From: Nematostella vectensis
Lineage: Eukaryota; Cnidaria; Anthozoa; Actiniaria; Edwardsiidae
Direction: 5' to 3'
NCBI RefSeq assembly: GCF_932526225.1
Contig: NC_064037.1
Location: 248,001 to 312,000, forward strand
Length of the DNA stretch: 64,000 bases
Shown: positions 1-12,008 of the stretch, piece after piece
Numbering within the stretch: position 1 is the stretch's first letter
Layout of the letters: every line of letters begins with the position of its first letter
Position numbers and translations under genes: made by a program
Notes under the pieces: generated by a model
The model's input: only the letters and a program-made list of their open reading frames with translations
The model's database searches: none
What the model was told of the DNA's origin: nothing

Positions 1-345
1 AGGGACCCAAGACGCCCAAATAGACCTCTATTTTTTGTCATCCACAATCTCGGCGAGCTGTGCGTGGCGTAACCGTATTACAGGCCTGGGATCCTGGTTA
101 TTGTCCTCCCCATTAATGCGCGGGTTGGGATAACCTTGCAAGAGTGTTGTACAGCATATTCGCTCGGAAATATCGGTGCTTGGGGCCTTCGGGTTCTTTA
201 CAGCCTTCCGTAAAAGCCTTGTGCTGCCATACCGATTGGGTAATCCGTATGTATGGTTTCCGTTTTGTTCTTCAGACCGGGTTCGATCCCAGGCCAATGG
301 GCTTTTTTTTTAGTTACTTTTTTTTTATTTGTGCTGGACCCCCTT
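1..345. repeat. Near-invariant core of the satellite A unit (shown for unit 1)
   Basis: Positions 1 to about 345 differ between units by only a handful of substitutions, while the rest of the unit shows many. Within 28-297, across all units holding it, I see four distinct changes altering the antisense reading frame and one that does not. The core runs from 'agggacccaag' through the tRNA-like segment to 'gctggacccccttaatcctg'. The retained parts of units 15 and 16 begin again inside this core. Confidence 0.6.
233..311 (+). other. tRNA-like segment with B-box and T-run in satellite A (shown for unit 1)
   Basis: The B-box GGTTCGATCCC lies at 280-290. It sits in a T-arm-like hairpin (stem 277-281 with 289-293, one mismatch; 7-base loop TTCGATC at 282-288). 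Immediately 3' of it, 294-300 (CCAATGG) pairs at 6 of 7 positions with 233-239 (CGATTGG) as an acceptor stem would, and a run of nine Ts follows at 303-311. The middle forms only a weak D-like arm (CCGT with ATGG) and no convincing anticodon arm, so this is tRNA-like and not a working tRNA. Equivalent B-boxes start at 280, 2283, 4284, 6288, 8288, 10291, 12288, 14290, 16291, 18294, 20296, 22298, 24305, 26304, 31985, 33877 and 35882; all 17 keep the 11-base box exactly. Confidence 0.65.
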
Positions 346-1261
346 AATCCTGATAGGTTTTGCGCAAAAATAATAAAAAAAGTGAGTTTGCAAAATAAGC
401 TTGCTAGATTTATTGATTATATGTATTCAATTTGTTCCTAGGAAGTTAACAAAAAACACAAAGCAAAGAGTTTGAGGAAGTAAACAAGTCTGTGAACTTT
501 AATGTTCTATTTGAAGGGGTGCATTTTGTACAGGGAAGCATACATAGAATGCTAGACTGGTGGAGAGGGAAGAGGTAAAAGTTTATTGAGCATAATTTCA
601 ACAATAGCAGGGGGAAGAGAGGGGCACTCTCTTCATACAATATTGCAGTTGTTACCTATAATTAAATAAGTTTGTAACATGTCTTTGTTTATTAAGCAAG
701 GTCTATTTCTGAGACAAGCAAACTCAAGTAAGGCTGTTAAAATAACAGGTGAGTGTTAAAAGAAAAACAATTATCTGATTAGTAAACTACTGTAGATTCG
801 TTTGCACCAAAATAAGAACAAACTTCATTTTGTTTGTTATTTATGAGGAACGAGATGAGCTCTACAAAGCCATAAAGAAATATGTATTGCTCATCTAAAT
901 TATACAAGTAAATAATAATATTAAAAAAGAACTACTGTAAGTAATTAGAGTGGTTTTCATTAACCTGTGAAACAAAGTGTGATAGTTCAACGGTAATAGT
1001 TAGTAAAACACAAAAAAGTACAATAGAATCAGATCACCACAAAGTGTAATACGCTAAAGCGTAGTTCACGGGTTAATGAAGGTTTTGACATTTCAACCTT
1101 AAATCCACATGAAAGTAATGCCTAATATCGAGAGCCCTACAGTAAGTGTTTTGCAGTCAAGTTGTTTTCTGTTAGTAGGTAAAAAATTATTCTAAATAAT
1201 AGTAATCATAGCTATGGTCACCACTTACACATATAGCACTTGTAATGAAAAGAAAGAAAAA

Positions 1262-1271
1262 ATATATATAT
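1262..1271. repeat. (AT)n tract in the satellite A unit
   Basis: A short AT run follows 'agaaagaaaa'. Its length varies between units and is longest in unit 14 (near 27,286-27,302) and unit 16 (near 34,860-34,875). Confidence 0.85.
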
Positions 1272-1407
1272 GCAGTCAAACAACAGAATTGCATGATAAC
1301 CTTGAATATATTGAATAAAGGACTGCAAAAAAACATCTTTTGTACTAGTTGCTTGAATTGACCCTTGGCTATTTTTAGCTGAATTCCCCTCCCCCTCTAA
1401 AAAAGAA

Positions 1408-1426
1408 AATAATAATAATAATAATA
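1408..1426. repeat. (AAT)n tract in the satellite A unit
   Basis: An AAT run of about five to six repeats, variable between units, next to a C/T-rich stretch. Missing in units 14 and 15 because of deletions. Confidence 0.85.
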
Positions 1427-1508
1427 GAACAAAACTAAAAAGAAAACAAACACAGCAGAGACCCCCACCAACAATTTTGATTTTTTTTTACTTTCCTTTA
1501 AAGGGGGA

Positions 1509-1552
1509 GTGTCATGTTTAAGAGATTTGCAATAGCTCTAGAGCCCTGACAC
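1509..1552. repeat. Nested palindromes in the satellite A unit (shown for unit 1)
   Basis: GTGTCA (1509-1514) pairs with TGACAC (1547-1552), and the perfect palindrome GCTCTAGAGC (1535-1544) lies between them. Retained in nearly all full units, although units of the 4/6 type change the bases just after the left arm. Confidence 0.6.
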
Positions 1553-1823
1553 AATGAACTTCAGTGAAATTCTAATACTGACTTATGAGCTTTTGGTACA
1601 TGTGGGAGACTTTAAACAAAACAAAAAAAATGACCACAAACTGTCCATTAACATAGTTTTCAATATAATATTGCCTATTATTTAATAAGGTATTAACAGC
1701 TTTTAAAAAGTTCAACTGTTTGTAGACACTTAAAAGCCTACAATAAACACTGACTCAAGACATGCGCAGTACTATGCTGCTGCCCCTTTAAAGTAAAATA
1801 CAGCTTTACTTAGTCAGCGTAGA

Positions 1824-1872
1824 CAATATTGCGGATTTTGTCAATATTCTAATATGAATATGTCAATATTCT
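1824..1872. repeat. AATATT-rich cluster in the satellite A unit
   Basis: Three AATATT cores lie within about 50 bp ('gacaatattg', 'gtcaatattc', 'gtcaatattc'), with 'aatatgaatat' between the last two, arranged as direct and inverted copies. A binding site or a slippage product; no function is shown. Confidence 0.45.
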
Positions 1873-1975
1873 CCCCCCTTACGTCTTTATTTCTATTTAT
1901 TTTATGCTTTTCACATGATACCAAAACAGCGTCTTTTTTCTTCGCTAATTTGATGTCATGTACACAATAAAAGAG

Positions 1976-1991
1976 ATGCGCCCGTGCGCAT
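1976..1991. repeat. GC-rich hairpin in the satellite A unit
   Basis: ATGCGC (1976-1981) and GCGCAT (1986-1991) flank a CCGT loop in otherwise AT-rich DNA. Lost by single changes in units 4, 6, 13 and 14. Confidence 0.55.
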
Positions 1992-2003
1992 GGCGAGTCC
2001 CCA

Positions 2004-4004
2004 AGGGACCCAAGACGCCCAAATAGACCTCTATTTTTTGTCATCCACAATCTCGGCGAGCTGTGCGTGGCGTAACCGTATTACAGGCCTGGGATCCTGG
2101 TTATTGTCCTCCCCATTAATGCGCGAGTTGGGATAACCTTGCAAGAGTGTTGTACAGCATATTCGCTCGGAAATATCGGTGCTTGGGGCCTTCGGGTTCT
2201 TTACAGCCTTCCGTAAAAGCCTTGTGCTGCCATACCGATTGGGTAATCCGTATGTATGGTTTCCGTTTTGTTCTTCAGACCGGGTTCGATCCCAGGCCAA
2301 TGGGCTTTTTTTTTAGTTCCTTTTTTTTTCTTTGTGCTGGACCCCCTTAATCCTGATAGGTTTTGCGCAAAAATAATAAAAAAAAGTGAGTTTGCAAAAT
2401 AAGCTTGCTAGATTTATTGATTATATGTATTCAATTTGTTCCTAGGAAGTTAACAAAAAACACAAAGCAAAGAGTTTGAGGAAGTAAACAAGTCTGTGAA
2501 CTTTAATGTTCTATTTGAAGGGGCGCATTTTGTACAGGGAAGCATACATAGAATGCTTAACTGGTGGAGAGGGGAGAGGTAACAGTTTATTGAGCATAAT
2601 GTCAACAATAGCAGGGGGAAGGGAGGGGCACTCTCTTCATACAATATTGCAGTTGTTACCTATTATTAAATAAGTTTAAAAGATATATTTGTTTATTAAG
2701 CAAGGTGTATTTCTGAGACAAGCAAACTCAAGTAAGAGCTGTTGAAATAACAGGTGAGTGTTAAAAAAAAAACAATTATCTGATTAGAAAACTAATGTAG
2801 ATTCCTTTGCACCAAATAAGAACAAACTTCATTTTGTTTGTTATTTATGAGGAACGAGATGAGCTCTACAAGGCCAAGAAGAAATATGTATTGCTCATCT
2901 AAATTATACAAGTAAATAATAATATTAAAAAAGAATTACTGTAAGTAATTAGAGTGGTTTTCATTAACCCGTGAAACAAAGTGCGATAGTTAAACGGTAA
3001 TAGTTAGTAAAACACAAAAAAGAACAATAGAATCAGATCACAACAAAGTGTAATACGCTAAAGCGTAGTTCACGGGTTAATGAAGGTTTTGACATTTCAA
3101 CCTTACATCCACATGAAAGTAATGCCTAATATCGAGTGCCCTACAGTAAGTGTTTTGCAGTCAAGTTGTTTTCTGTTAGTAGGTAAAAAATTATTCTAAA
3201 TAATAGTAATCATAGCTATGGTCACCACTTACACATATAGCACTTGTAATGAAAAGAAAGAAAAAAATATATATATGCAGTCAAACAACAGAATTGCATG
3301 ATAACCTTGAATATATTGAATAAAGGACTGCAAAAAAACATCTTTTGTACTAGTTGCTTGAATTGACCCTTGGCTATTTTTAGCTGAATTCCCCTCCCCC
3401 TCTAAAAAAGAAAATAATAATAATAATAGCACAAAACTAAAAAGAAAACAAACACAGCAGAGACCCCCACCAACAATTTTGATTTTTTTTACTTTCCTTT
3501 AAAGGGGGAGTGTCATGTTTAAGAGATTTGCAATAGCTCTAGAGCCCTGACACAATGAACTTCAGTGAAATTCTAATACTGACTTATGAGCTTTTGGTAC
3601 ATGTGGGAGACTTTAAACAAAACAAAAAAAATGACCACAAACTGTCCATTAACATAGTTTTCAATATAATATTGCATATTATTTAATAAGGTATTAACAG
3701 CTTTTAAAAAGTTCAACTGTTTGTAGACACTTAAAAGCCTACAATAAACACTGACTCCAGACATGCGCAGTACTATGCTGTTGCCCCTTTAAAGTAAAAT
3801 ACAGCTTCACTTAGTCAGCGTAGACAATATTTCGGATTTTGTCAATATTCTAATATGAATATGTCAATATTCTTCCCCCTTACGTCTTTATTTCTATTTA
3901 TTTTATGCTTTTCACATGATACCAAAACAGCGTCTTTTTTCTTCGCTAATTTGATGTCATGTACACAATAAAAGAGATGCGCCCGTGCGCATGGCGAGTC
4001 CCCA
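2004..4004 (+). repeat. Satellite A unit 2
   Basis: Complete unit. Shares the private variant 'gcgcgagttgg' (others have 'gcgcgggttgg') only with unit 8, at an offset of 12,007 bp. B-box at 2283-2293. Confidence 0.95.
2960..3084. repeat. 16-bp perfect inverted repeat with an inner hairpin (shown for unit 2)
   Basis: TTCATTAACCCGTGAA (2960-2975) is the exact inverse complement of 3069-3084. Just inside the right arm is a second hairpin, TACGCT-AA-AGCGTA (3054-3067). The equivalent structure occurs at the same place in other units; units 1, 4, 5, 6 and 12 have a C-to-T change in the left arm, leaving a G-T pair. Confidence 0.75.
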
Positions 4005-6008
4005 AGGGACCCAAGACGCCCAAATAGACCTCTATTTTTTGTCATCCACAATCTCGGCGAGCTGTGCGTGGCGTAACCGTATTACAGGCCTGGGATCCTG
4101 GTTATTGTCCTCCCCATTAATGCGCGGGTTGGGATAACCTTGCAAGAGTGTTGTACAGCATATTCGCTCGGAAATATCGGTGCTTGGGGCCTTCGGGTTC
4201 TTTACAGCCTTCCGTAAAAGCCTTGTGCTGCCATACCGATTGGGTAATCCGTATGTATGGTTTCCGTTTTGTTCTTCAGACCGGGTTCGATCCCAGGCCA
4301 ATGGGCGTTTTTTTTAATTCGCTTTTTTTTCTTTGTGCTGGACCCCCTTAATCCTGATAGGTTTTGCGCAAAAATAATAAAAAAAAGTGAGTTTGCAAAA
4401 TAAGCTTGCTAGATTTATTGATTATATGTATTGAATTTGTTCCTAGGAAGTTAACAAAAAACACAAAGCAAAGAGTTTGAGGAAGTAAACAAGCATGTGA
4501 ACTTTAATGTTCTATTTGAAGGGGCGCATTTTGTACAGGGAATTATACATAGAATGCTTAACTGGTGGAGAGGGGAGAGGTAACAGTTTATTGAGCATAA
4601 TGTCAACAATAGCAGGGGGAAGGGAGGGGCACTCTCTTCATACAATATTGCAGTTGTTACCTATTATTAAATAAGTTTAAAAGATATATTTGTTTATTAA
4701 GCAAGGTCTATTTCTGAGACAAGCAAACTCAAGTAAGAGCTGTTGAAATAACAGGTGAGTGTTAAAAAAACCAACAATTATCTGATTAGAAAACTAATGT
4801 AGATTCCTTTGCACCAATTAAGAACAAACTTCATTTTGTTTGTTATTTATGAGGAACGAGATGAGCTCTACAAGGCCAAGAAGAAATATGTATTGCTCAT
4901 CTAAATTATACAAGTAAATGATAATATTAAAAAAGAATTACTGTAAGTAATTAGAGTGGTTTTCATTAACCCGTGAAACAAAGTGCGATAGTTAAGCGGT
5001 AATAGTTAGTAAAACACAAAAAAGAACAATAGAATCAGTTCACAACAAAGTGTAATAAGCTTAAGCGTAGTTCACGGGTTAATGAAGGTTTTGACATTTC
5101 AACCTTACATCCACATGAAAGTAATGCCTAATATCGAGTGCCCTACAGTAAGTGTTTTGCAGTCAAGTTGTGTTCTGTTAGTAGGTAAAAAATTATTCTA
5201 AATAATAGTAATCATTGCTATGGTCACCACTTACACATATAGCACTTGTAATGAAAAGAAAGAAAAAATATATATATGCAGTCAAACAACAGAATTGCAT
5301 GATAACCTTGAATATATTGAATAAAGGACTGCAAAAAAACAACTTTTGTACTAGTTGCTTGAATTGACCCTTGGCTATTTTTAGCTGAATTCCCCTCCCC
5401 TTCTAAAAAAGAAAATAATAATAATAATAGCACAAAACTAGAAAGAAAACAAACACAGCAGAGACCCCCACCAACAATTTTGATTTTTTTTACTTTCCTT
5501 TAAAGTGGGAGTGTCATGTTTAAGAGATTTGCAATAGCTCTAGAGCCCTGACACAATGAACTTCAGTGAAATTCTAATACTGACTTATAAGCTTTTGGTA
5601 CATGTGGGAGACTTTAAACAAAACAAAAAAAAAAATGACCACAAACTGTCCATTAACATAGTTTTCAATATAATATTGCATATTATTTAATAAGGTATTA
5701 ACAGCTTTTAAAAAGTTCAGCTGTTTGTAGACACTTAAAAGCCTACAATAAACACTGACTCCAGACATGCGCAGTACTATGCTGCTGCCCCTTTAAAGTA
5801 AAATACAGCTTTACTTAGTCAGCGTAGACAATATTGCGGATTTTGTCAATATTCTAATATGAATATGTCAATATTCTCCCCCCTTACGTCTTTATTTCTA
5901 TTTATTTTATGCTTTTCACATGATACCAAAACAGCGTCTTTTTTCTTCGCTAATTTGATGTCATGTACACAATAAAAGAGATGCGCCCGTGCGCATGGCG
6001 AGTCCCCA
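4005..6008 (+). repeat. Satellite A unit 3
   Basis: Complete unit. Shares 'tgggcgttttttttaattcg' after the tRNA-like segment, and 'aaaacaacttttg' near 5335, with unit 9 at an offset of 12,007 bp. B-box at 4284-4294. Confidence 0.95.
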
Positions 6009-8008
6009 AGGGACCCAAGACGCCCAAATAGACCTCTATTTTTTGTCATCCACAATTTCGGCGAGCTGTGCGTGGCGTAACCGTATTACAGGCCTGGGAT
6101 CCTGGTTATTGTCCTCCCCATTAATGCGCGGGTTGGGATAACCTTGCAAGAGTGTTGTACAGCATATTCGCTCGGAAATATCGGTGCTTGGGGCCTTCGG
6201 GTTCTTTACAGCCTTCCGTAAAAGCCTTGTGCTGCCATACCGATTGGGTAATCCGTATGTATGGTTTCCGTTTTGTTCTTCAGACCGGGTTCGATCCCAG
6301 GCCAATGCGCTTTTTTTTTAATTCGCTTTTTTTTCTTTGTGTTGGACCCCCTTAATCCTGATAGGTTTTGCGCAAAAGTAATAAAAAAAAGTGAGTTTGC
6401 AAAATAAGCTTGCTAGATTTATTAATTATATGTATTCAATTTGTTCCTAGGAAGTTAACAAAAAACACAAAGCAAAGAGTTTGAGGAAGTAAACAAGTCT
6501 GTGAACTTTAATGTTCTATTTGAAGGGGTGCATTTTGTACAGGGAAGCATACATAGAATGCTAAACTGGTGGAGAGGGAAGAGGTAAAAGTTTATTGAGC
6601 ATAATTTCAACAATAGCAGGGGGAAGAGAGGGGCACTCTCTTCATACAATATTGCAGTTGTTACCTATAATTAAATAAGTTTGTAACATGTCTTTGTTTA
6701 TTAAGCAAGGTCTATTTCTGAGACAAGCAAACTCAAGTAAGGCTGTTAAAATAACAGGTTAGTGTTAAAAGAAAAACAATTATCTGATTAGTAAACTACT
6801 GTAGATTCGTTTGCACCAAAATAAGAACAAACTTCATTTTGTTTGTTATTTATGAGGAACGAGATGAGCTCTACAAAGCCATAAAGAAATATGTATTGCT
6901 CATCTAAATTATACAAGTAAATAATAATATTAAAAAAGAACTACTGTAAGTAATTAGAGTGGTTTTCATTAACCTGTGAAACAAAGTGTAATAGTCAAAC
7001 GGAAATAGTTAGTAAAACACAAAAAAGAACAATAGAATCAGATCACCACAAAGTGTAATACGCTAAAGCGTAGTTCACGGGTCAATGAAGGTTTTGACAT
7101 TTCAACTTTACATCCACATGAAAGTAATGCCTAATATCGAGTGCCCTACAGTAAGTGTTTTGCAGTCAAGTTGTTTTCTGTTAGTAGGTAAAAAATTATT
7201 CTAAATAATAGTAATCATAGCTATGGTCACGACTTACACATATAGCACTTGTAATGAAAAGAAAGAAAAAATATATATATGCAGTCAAACAACAGAATTG
7301 CATGATAACCTTGAATATATTGAATAAAGGACTGCAAAAAAACATCTTTTGTACTAGTTGCTTGAATTGACCCTTGGCTATTTTTAGCTGAATTCCCCTC
7401 CCCCTCTAATAAAGAAAATAATAATAATAATAGAACAAAACTAAAAAGAAAACAAACACAACAGAGACCCCCACCAACAATTTTGATTTTTTTTACTTTC
7501 CTTTAAAAGGGGAGTGTCATGGTTAAGAGATTTGCAATAGCTCTAGAGCCCTGACACAATGAACTTCAGTGAAATTCTAATACTGACTTATGAGCTTTTG
7601 GTACATGTGGGAGACTTTAAACAAAACAAAATAAATGACCACAAACTGTCAATTAACATAGTTTTCAATATAATATTGCATATTATTTAATAAGGTATTC
7701 ACAGCTTTTAAAAAGTTCAACTGTTTGTTGACACTTAAAAGCCTACAATAATCACTGACTCCAGACATGCGCAGTACTATGTTGCTGCCCCTTTAAAGTA
7801 AAATACAGCTTTACTTAGTCAGCGTAGACAATATTGCAGATTTTGTCAATATTCTAATATGAAGATGTCAATATTCTCCCCCCTTACGTCTTTATTTCTA
7901 TTTATTTTATGCTTTTCACATGATACCAAAACAGCGTCTTTTTTCTTCGCTAATTTGATGTCATGTACACAATAAAAGAGATGCTCCCGTGCGCATGGCG
8001 AGTCCCCA
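6009..8008 (+). repeat. Satellite A unit 4
   Basis: Complete unit and a mosaic. Its 5' part shares 'aatttcggcg' and 'ccaatgcgc' with units 10 and 11. Its 3' part (about 7,300-8,000) shares 'gttgacac', 'aataatcac', 'gaagatgtc' and 'gatgctcccg' with unit 6 at an offset of 4,000 bp. B-box at 6288-6298. Confidence 0.95.
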
Positions 8009-10011
8009 AGGGACCCAAGACGCCCAAATAGACCTCTATTTTTTGTCATCCACAATCTCGGCGAGCTGTGCGTGGCGTAACCGTATTACAGGCCTGGGAT
8101 CCTGGTTATTGTCCTCCCCATTAATGCGCGGGTTGGGATAACCTTGCAAGAGTGTTGTACAGCATATTCGCTCGGAAATATCGGTGCTTGGGGCCTTCGG
8201 GTTCTTTACAGCCTTCCGTAAAAGCCTTGTGCTGCCATACCGATTGGGTAATCCGTATGTATGGTTTCCGTTTTGTTCTTCAGACCGGGTTCGATCCCAG
8301 GCCAATGGGCTTTTTTTTTAGTTACTTTTTTTTTCTTTGTGCTGGACCCCCTTAATCCTGATAGGTTTTGCGCAAAAATAATAAAAAAAGTGAGTTTGCA
8401 AAATAAGCTTGCTAGATTTATTGATTATATGTATTCAATTTGTTCCTAGGAAGTTAACAAAAAACACAAAGCAAAGAGTTTGAGGAAGTAAACAAGTCTG
8501 TGAACTTTAATGTTCTATTTGAAGGGGTGCATTTTGTACAGGGAAGCATACATAGAATGCTAGACTGGTGGAGAGGGAAGAGGTAAAAGTTTATTGAGCA
8601 TAATTTCAACAATAGCAGGGGGAAGAGAGGGGCACTCTCTTCATACAATATTGCAGTTGTTACCTATAATTAAATAAGTTTGTAACATGTCTTTGTTTAT
8701 TAAGCAAGGTCTATTTCTGAGACAAGCAAACTCAAGTAAGGCTGTTAAAATAACAGGTGAGTGTTAAAAGAAAAACAATTATCTGATTAGTAAACTACTG
8801 TAGATTCGTTTGCACCAAAATAAGAACAAACTTCATTTTGTTTGTTATTTATGAGGAACGAGATGAGCTCTACAAAGCCATAAAGAAATATGTATTGCTC
8901 ATCTAAATTATACAAGTAAATAATAATATTAAAAAAGAACTACTGTAAGTAATTAGAGTGGTTTTCATTAACCTGTGAAACAAAGTGTGATAGTTCAACG
9001 GTAATAGTTAGTAAAACACAAAAAAGTACAATAGAATCAGATCACCACAAAGTGTAATACGCTAAAGCGTAGTTCACGGGTTAATGAAGGTTTTGACATT
9101 TCAACCTTAAATCCACATGAAAGTAATGCCTAATATCGAGAGCCCTACAGTAAGTGTTTTGCAGTCAAGTTGTTTTCTGTTAGTAGGTAAAAAATTATTC
9201 TAAATAATAGTAATCATAGCTATGGTCACCACTTACACATATAGCACTTGTAATGAAAAGAAAGAAAAAATATATATATGCAGTCAAACAACAGAATTGC
9301 ATGATAACCTTGAATATATTGAATAAAGGACTGCAAAAAAACATCTTTTGTACTAGTTGCTTGAATTGACCCTTGGCTATTTTTAGCTGAATTCCCCTCC
9401 CCCTCTAAAAAAGAAAATAATAATAATAATAATAGAACAAAACTAAAAAGAAAACAAACACAGCAGAGACCCCCACCAACAATTTTGATTTTTTTTTACT
9501 TTCCTTTAAAGGGGGAGTGTCATGTTTAAGAGATTTGCAATAGCTCTAGAGCCCTGACACAATGAACTTCAGTGAAATTCTAATACTGACTTATGAGCTT
9601 TTGGTACATGTGGGAGACTTTAAACAAAACAAAAAAAATGACCACAAACTGTCCATTAACATAGTTTTCAATATAATATTGCATATTATTTAATAAGGTA
9701 TTGACAGCTTTTAAAAAGTTCAACTGTTTGTAGACACTTAAAAGCCTACAATAAACACTGACTCCAGACATGCGCAGTACTATGCTGCTGCCCCTTTAAA
9801 GTAAAATACAGCTTTACTTAGTCAGCGTAGACAATATTGCGGATTTTGTCAATATTCTAATATGAATATGTCAATATTCTCCCACCTTACGTCTTTATTT
9901 CTATTTATTTTATGCTTTTCACATGATACCAAAACAGCGTCTTTTTTCTTCGCTAATTTGATGTCATGTACACAATAAAAGAGATGCGCCCGTGCGCATG
10001 GCGAGTCCCCA
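8009..10011 (+). repeat. Satellite A unit 5
   Basis: Complete unit, near copy of unit 1 over its whole length. B-box at 8288-8298. Confidence 0.95.
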
Positions 10012-12008
10012 AGGGACCCAAGACGCCCAAATAGACCTCTATTTTTTGTCATCCACAATCTCGGCGAGCTGTGCGTGGCGTAACCGTATTACAGGCCTGG
10101 GATCCTGGTTATTGTCCTCCCCATTAATGCGCGGGTTGGGATAACCTTGCAAGAGTGTTGTACAGCATATTCGCTCGGAAATATCGGTGCTTGGGGCCTT
10201 CGGGTTCTTTACAGCCTTCCGTAAAAGCCTTGTGCTGCCATACCGATTGGGTAATCCGTATGTATGGTTTCCGTTTTGTTCTTCAGACCGGGTTCGATCC
10301 CAGGCCAATGGGCCTTTTTTTTATTCGCTTTTTTTTTCTTTGTGCTGGACCCCCTTAATCCTGATAGGTTTTGCGCATAAATAATAAAAAAAGTGAGTTT
10401 GCAAAATAAGCTTGCTAGATTTATTGATTATATGTATTCAATTTGTTCCTAGGAAGTTAACAAAAAACACAAACCAAAGAGTTTGAGGAAGTAAACAAGT
10501 CTGTGAACTTTAATGTTCTATTTGAAGGGGCGCATTTTTTACAGGGAAGTATACATAGAATGCTTAACTGGTGGAGAGGGGAGAGGTAACAGTTTATTAA
10601 GCATAATGTCAACAATAGCAGGGGGAAGGGAGGGGCACTCTCTTCATACAATATTGCAGTTTTTACCTATTATTAAATAAGTTTGTAAGATATATTTGTT
10701 TATTAAGCAAGGTCTATTTCTGAGACAAGCAAACTCAAGTAAGGCTGTTGAAATAACAGGTGAGTGTTAAAAAAAACAATTATCTGATTAGAAAACTAAT
10801 GTAGATTCCTTTGCACCAAAATAAGAACAAACTTCATTTTGTTTGTTATTTATGAGGAACAAGATGAGCTCTACAAGGCCAAGAAGAAATATGTATTGCT
10901 CATCTAAATTATACAAGTAAATAATAATATTAAAAAAGAACTACTGTAAGTAATTAGAGTGGTTTTCATTAACCTGTGAAACAAAGTGTGATAGTTAAAC
11001 GGTAATAGTTAGTAAAACACAAAAAAGTACAATAGAATCAGATCACCACAAAGTGTAATACGCTAAAGCGTAGTTCACGGGTTAATGAAGGTTTTGACAT
11101 TTCAACTTTACATCCACATGAAAGTAATGCCTAATATCGAGTGCCCTACAGTAAGTGTTTTGCAGTCAAGTTGTTTTCTGTTAGTAGGTAAAAAATTATT
11201 CTAAATAATAGTAATCATAGCTATGGTCACGACTTACACATATAGCACTTGTAATGAAAAGAAAGAAAAAATATATATATGCAGTCAAACAACAGAATTG
11301 CATGATAACCTTGAATATATTGAATAAAGGACTGCAAAAAAACATCTTTTGTACTAGTTGCTTGAATTGACCCTTGGCTATTTTTAGCTGAATTCCCCTC
11401 CCCCTCTAAAAAAGAAAATAATAATAATAATAGAACAAAACTAAAAAGAAAACAAACACAACAGAGACCCCCACCAACAATTTTGATTTTTTTTACTTTC
11501 CTTTAAAAGGGGAGTGTCATGGTTAAGAGATTTGCAATAGCTCTAGAGCCCTGACACAATGAACTTCAGTGAAATTCTAATACTGACTTATGAGCTTTTG
11601 GTACATGTGGGAGACTTTAAACAAAACAAAATAAATGACCACAAACTGTCAATTAACATAGTTTTCAATATAATATTGCATATTATTTAATAAGGTATTC
11701 ACAGCTTTTAAAAAGTTCAACTGTTTGTTGACACTTAAAAGCCTACAATAATCACTGACTCCAGACATGCGCAGTACTATGTTGCTGCCCCTTTAAAGTA
11801 AAATACAGCTTTACTTAATCAGCGTAGACAATATTGCAGATTTTGTCAATATTCTAATATGAAGATGTCAATATTCTCCCCCCTTACGTCTTTATTTCTA
11901 TTTATTTTATGCTTTTCACATGATACCAAAACAGCGTCTTTTTTCTTCGCTAATTTGATGTCATGTACACAATAAAAGAGATGCTCCCGTGCGCATGGCG
12001 AGTCCCCA
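10012..12008 (+). repeat. Satellite A unit 6
   Basis: Complete unit. Its 3' third matches unit 4 variants, including the change that breaks the GC-rich hairpin near 11,980. B-box at 10291-10301. Confidence 0.95.

Larger units (their letters stand above)
1..2003 (+). repeat. Satellite A unit 1
   Basis: Reference unit in this annotation. It is nearly identical to unit 5 at an offset of 8,008 bp. Shared private variants include 'agactggtgg' near 552 and 'cgagagccc' near 1129. B-box at 280-290. Confidence 0.95.

Noticed and set aside
28-297. 89-codon reading frame on the minus strand, present in almost every satellite A unit
   Set aside because: It covers the antisense of the tRNA-like segment. 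The few changes seen are mostly replacements (about four to one silent), so there is no sign of protein constraint. It is preserved because the DNA is.
233-311. Functional tRNA genes in satellite A or B
   Set aside because: Neither segment folds into a full cloverleaf: no convincing anticodon arm, poor A-box, and only 61-68 bases.
446-640. Repeated 60-70 codon reading frames in satellite A (for example minus strand 446-640 and 1841-2050)
   Set aside because: They change length and sequence freely between units, have no recognisable domain, and are expected by chance in a repeated sequence.
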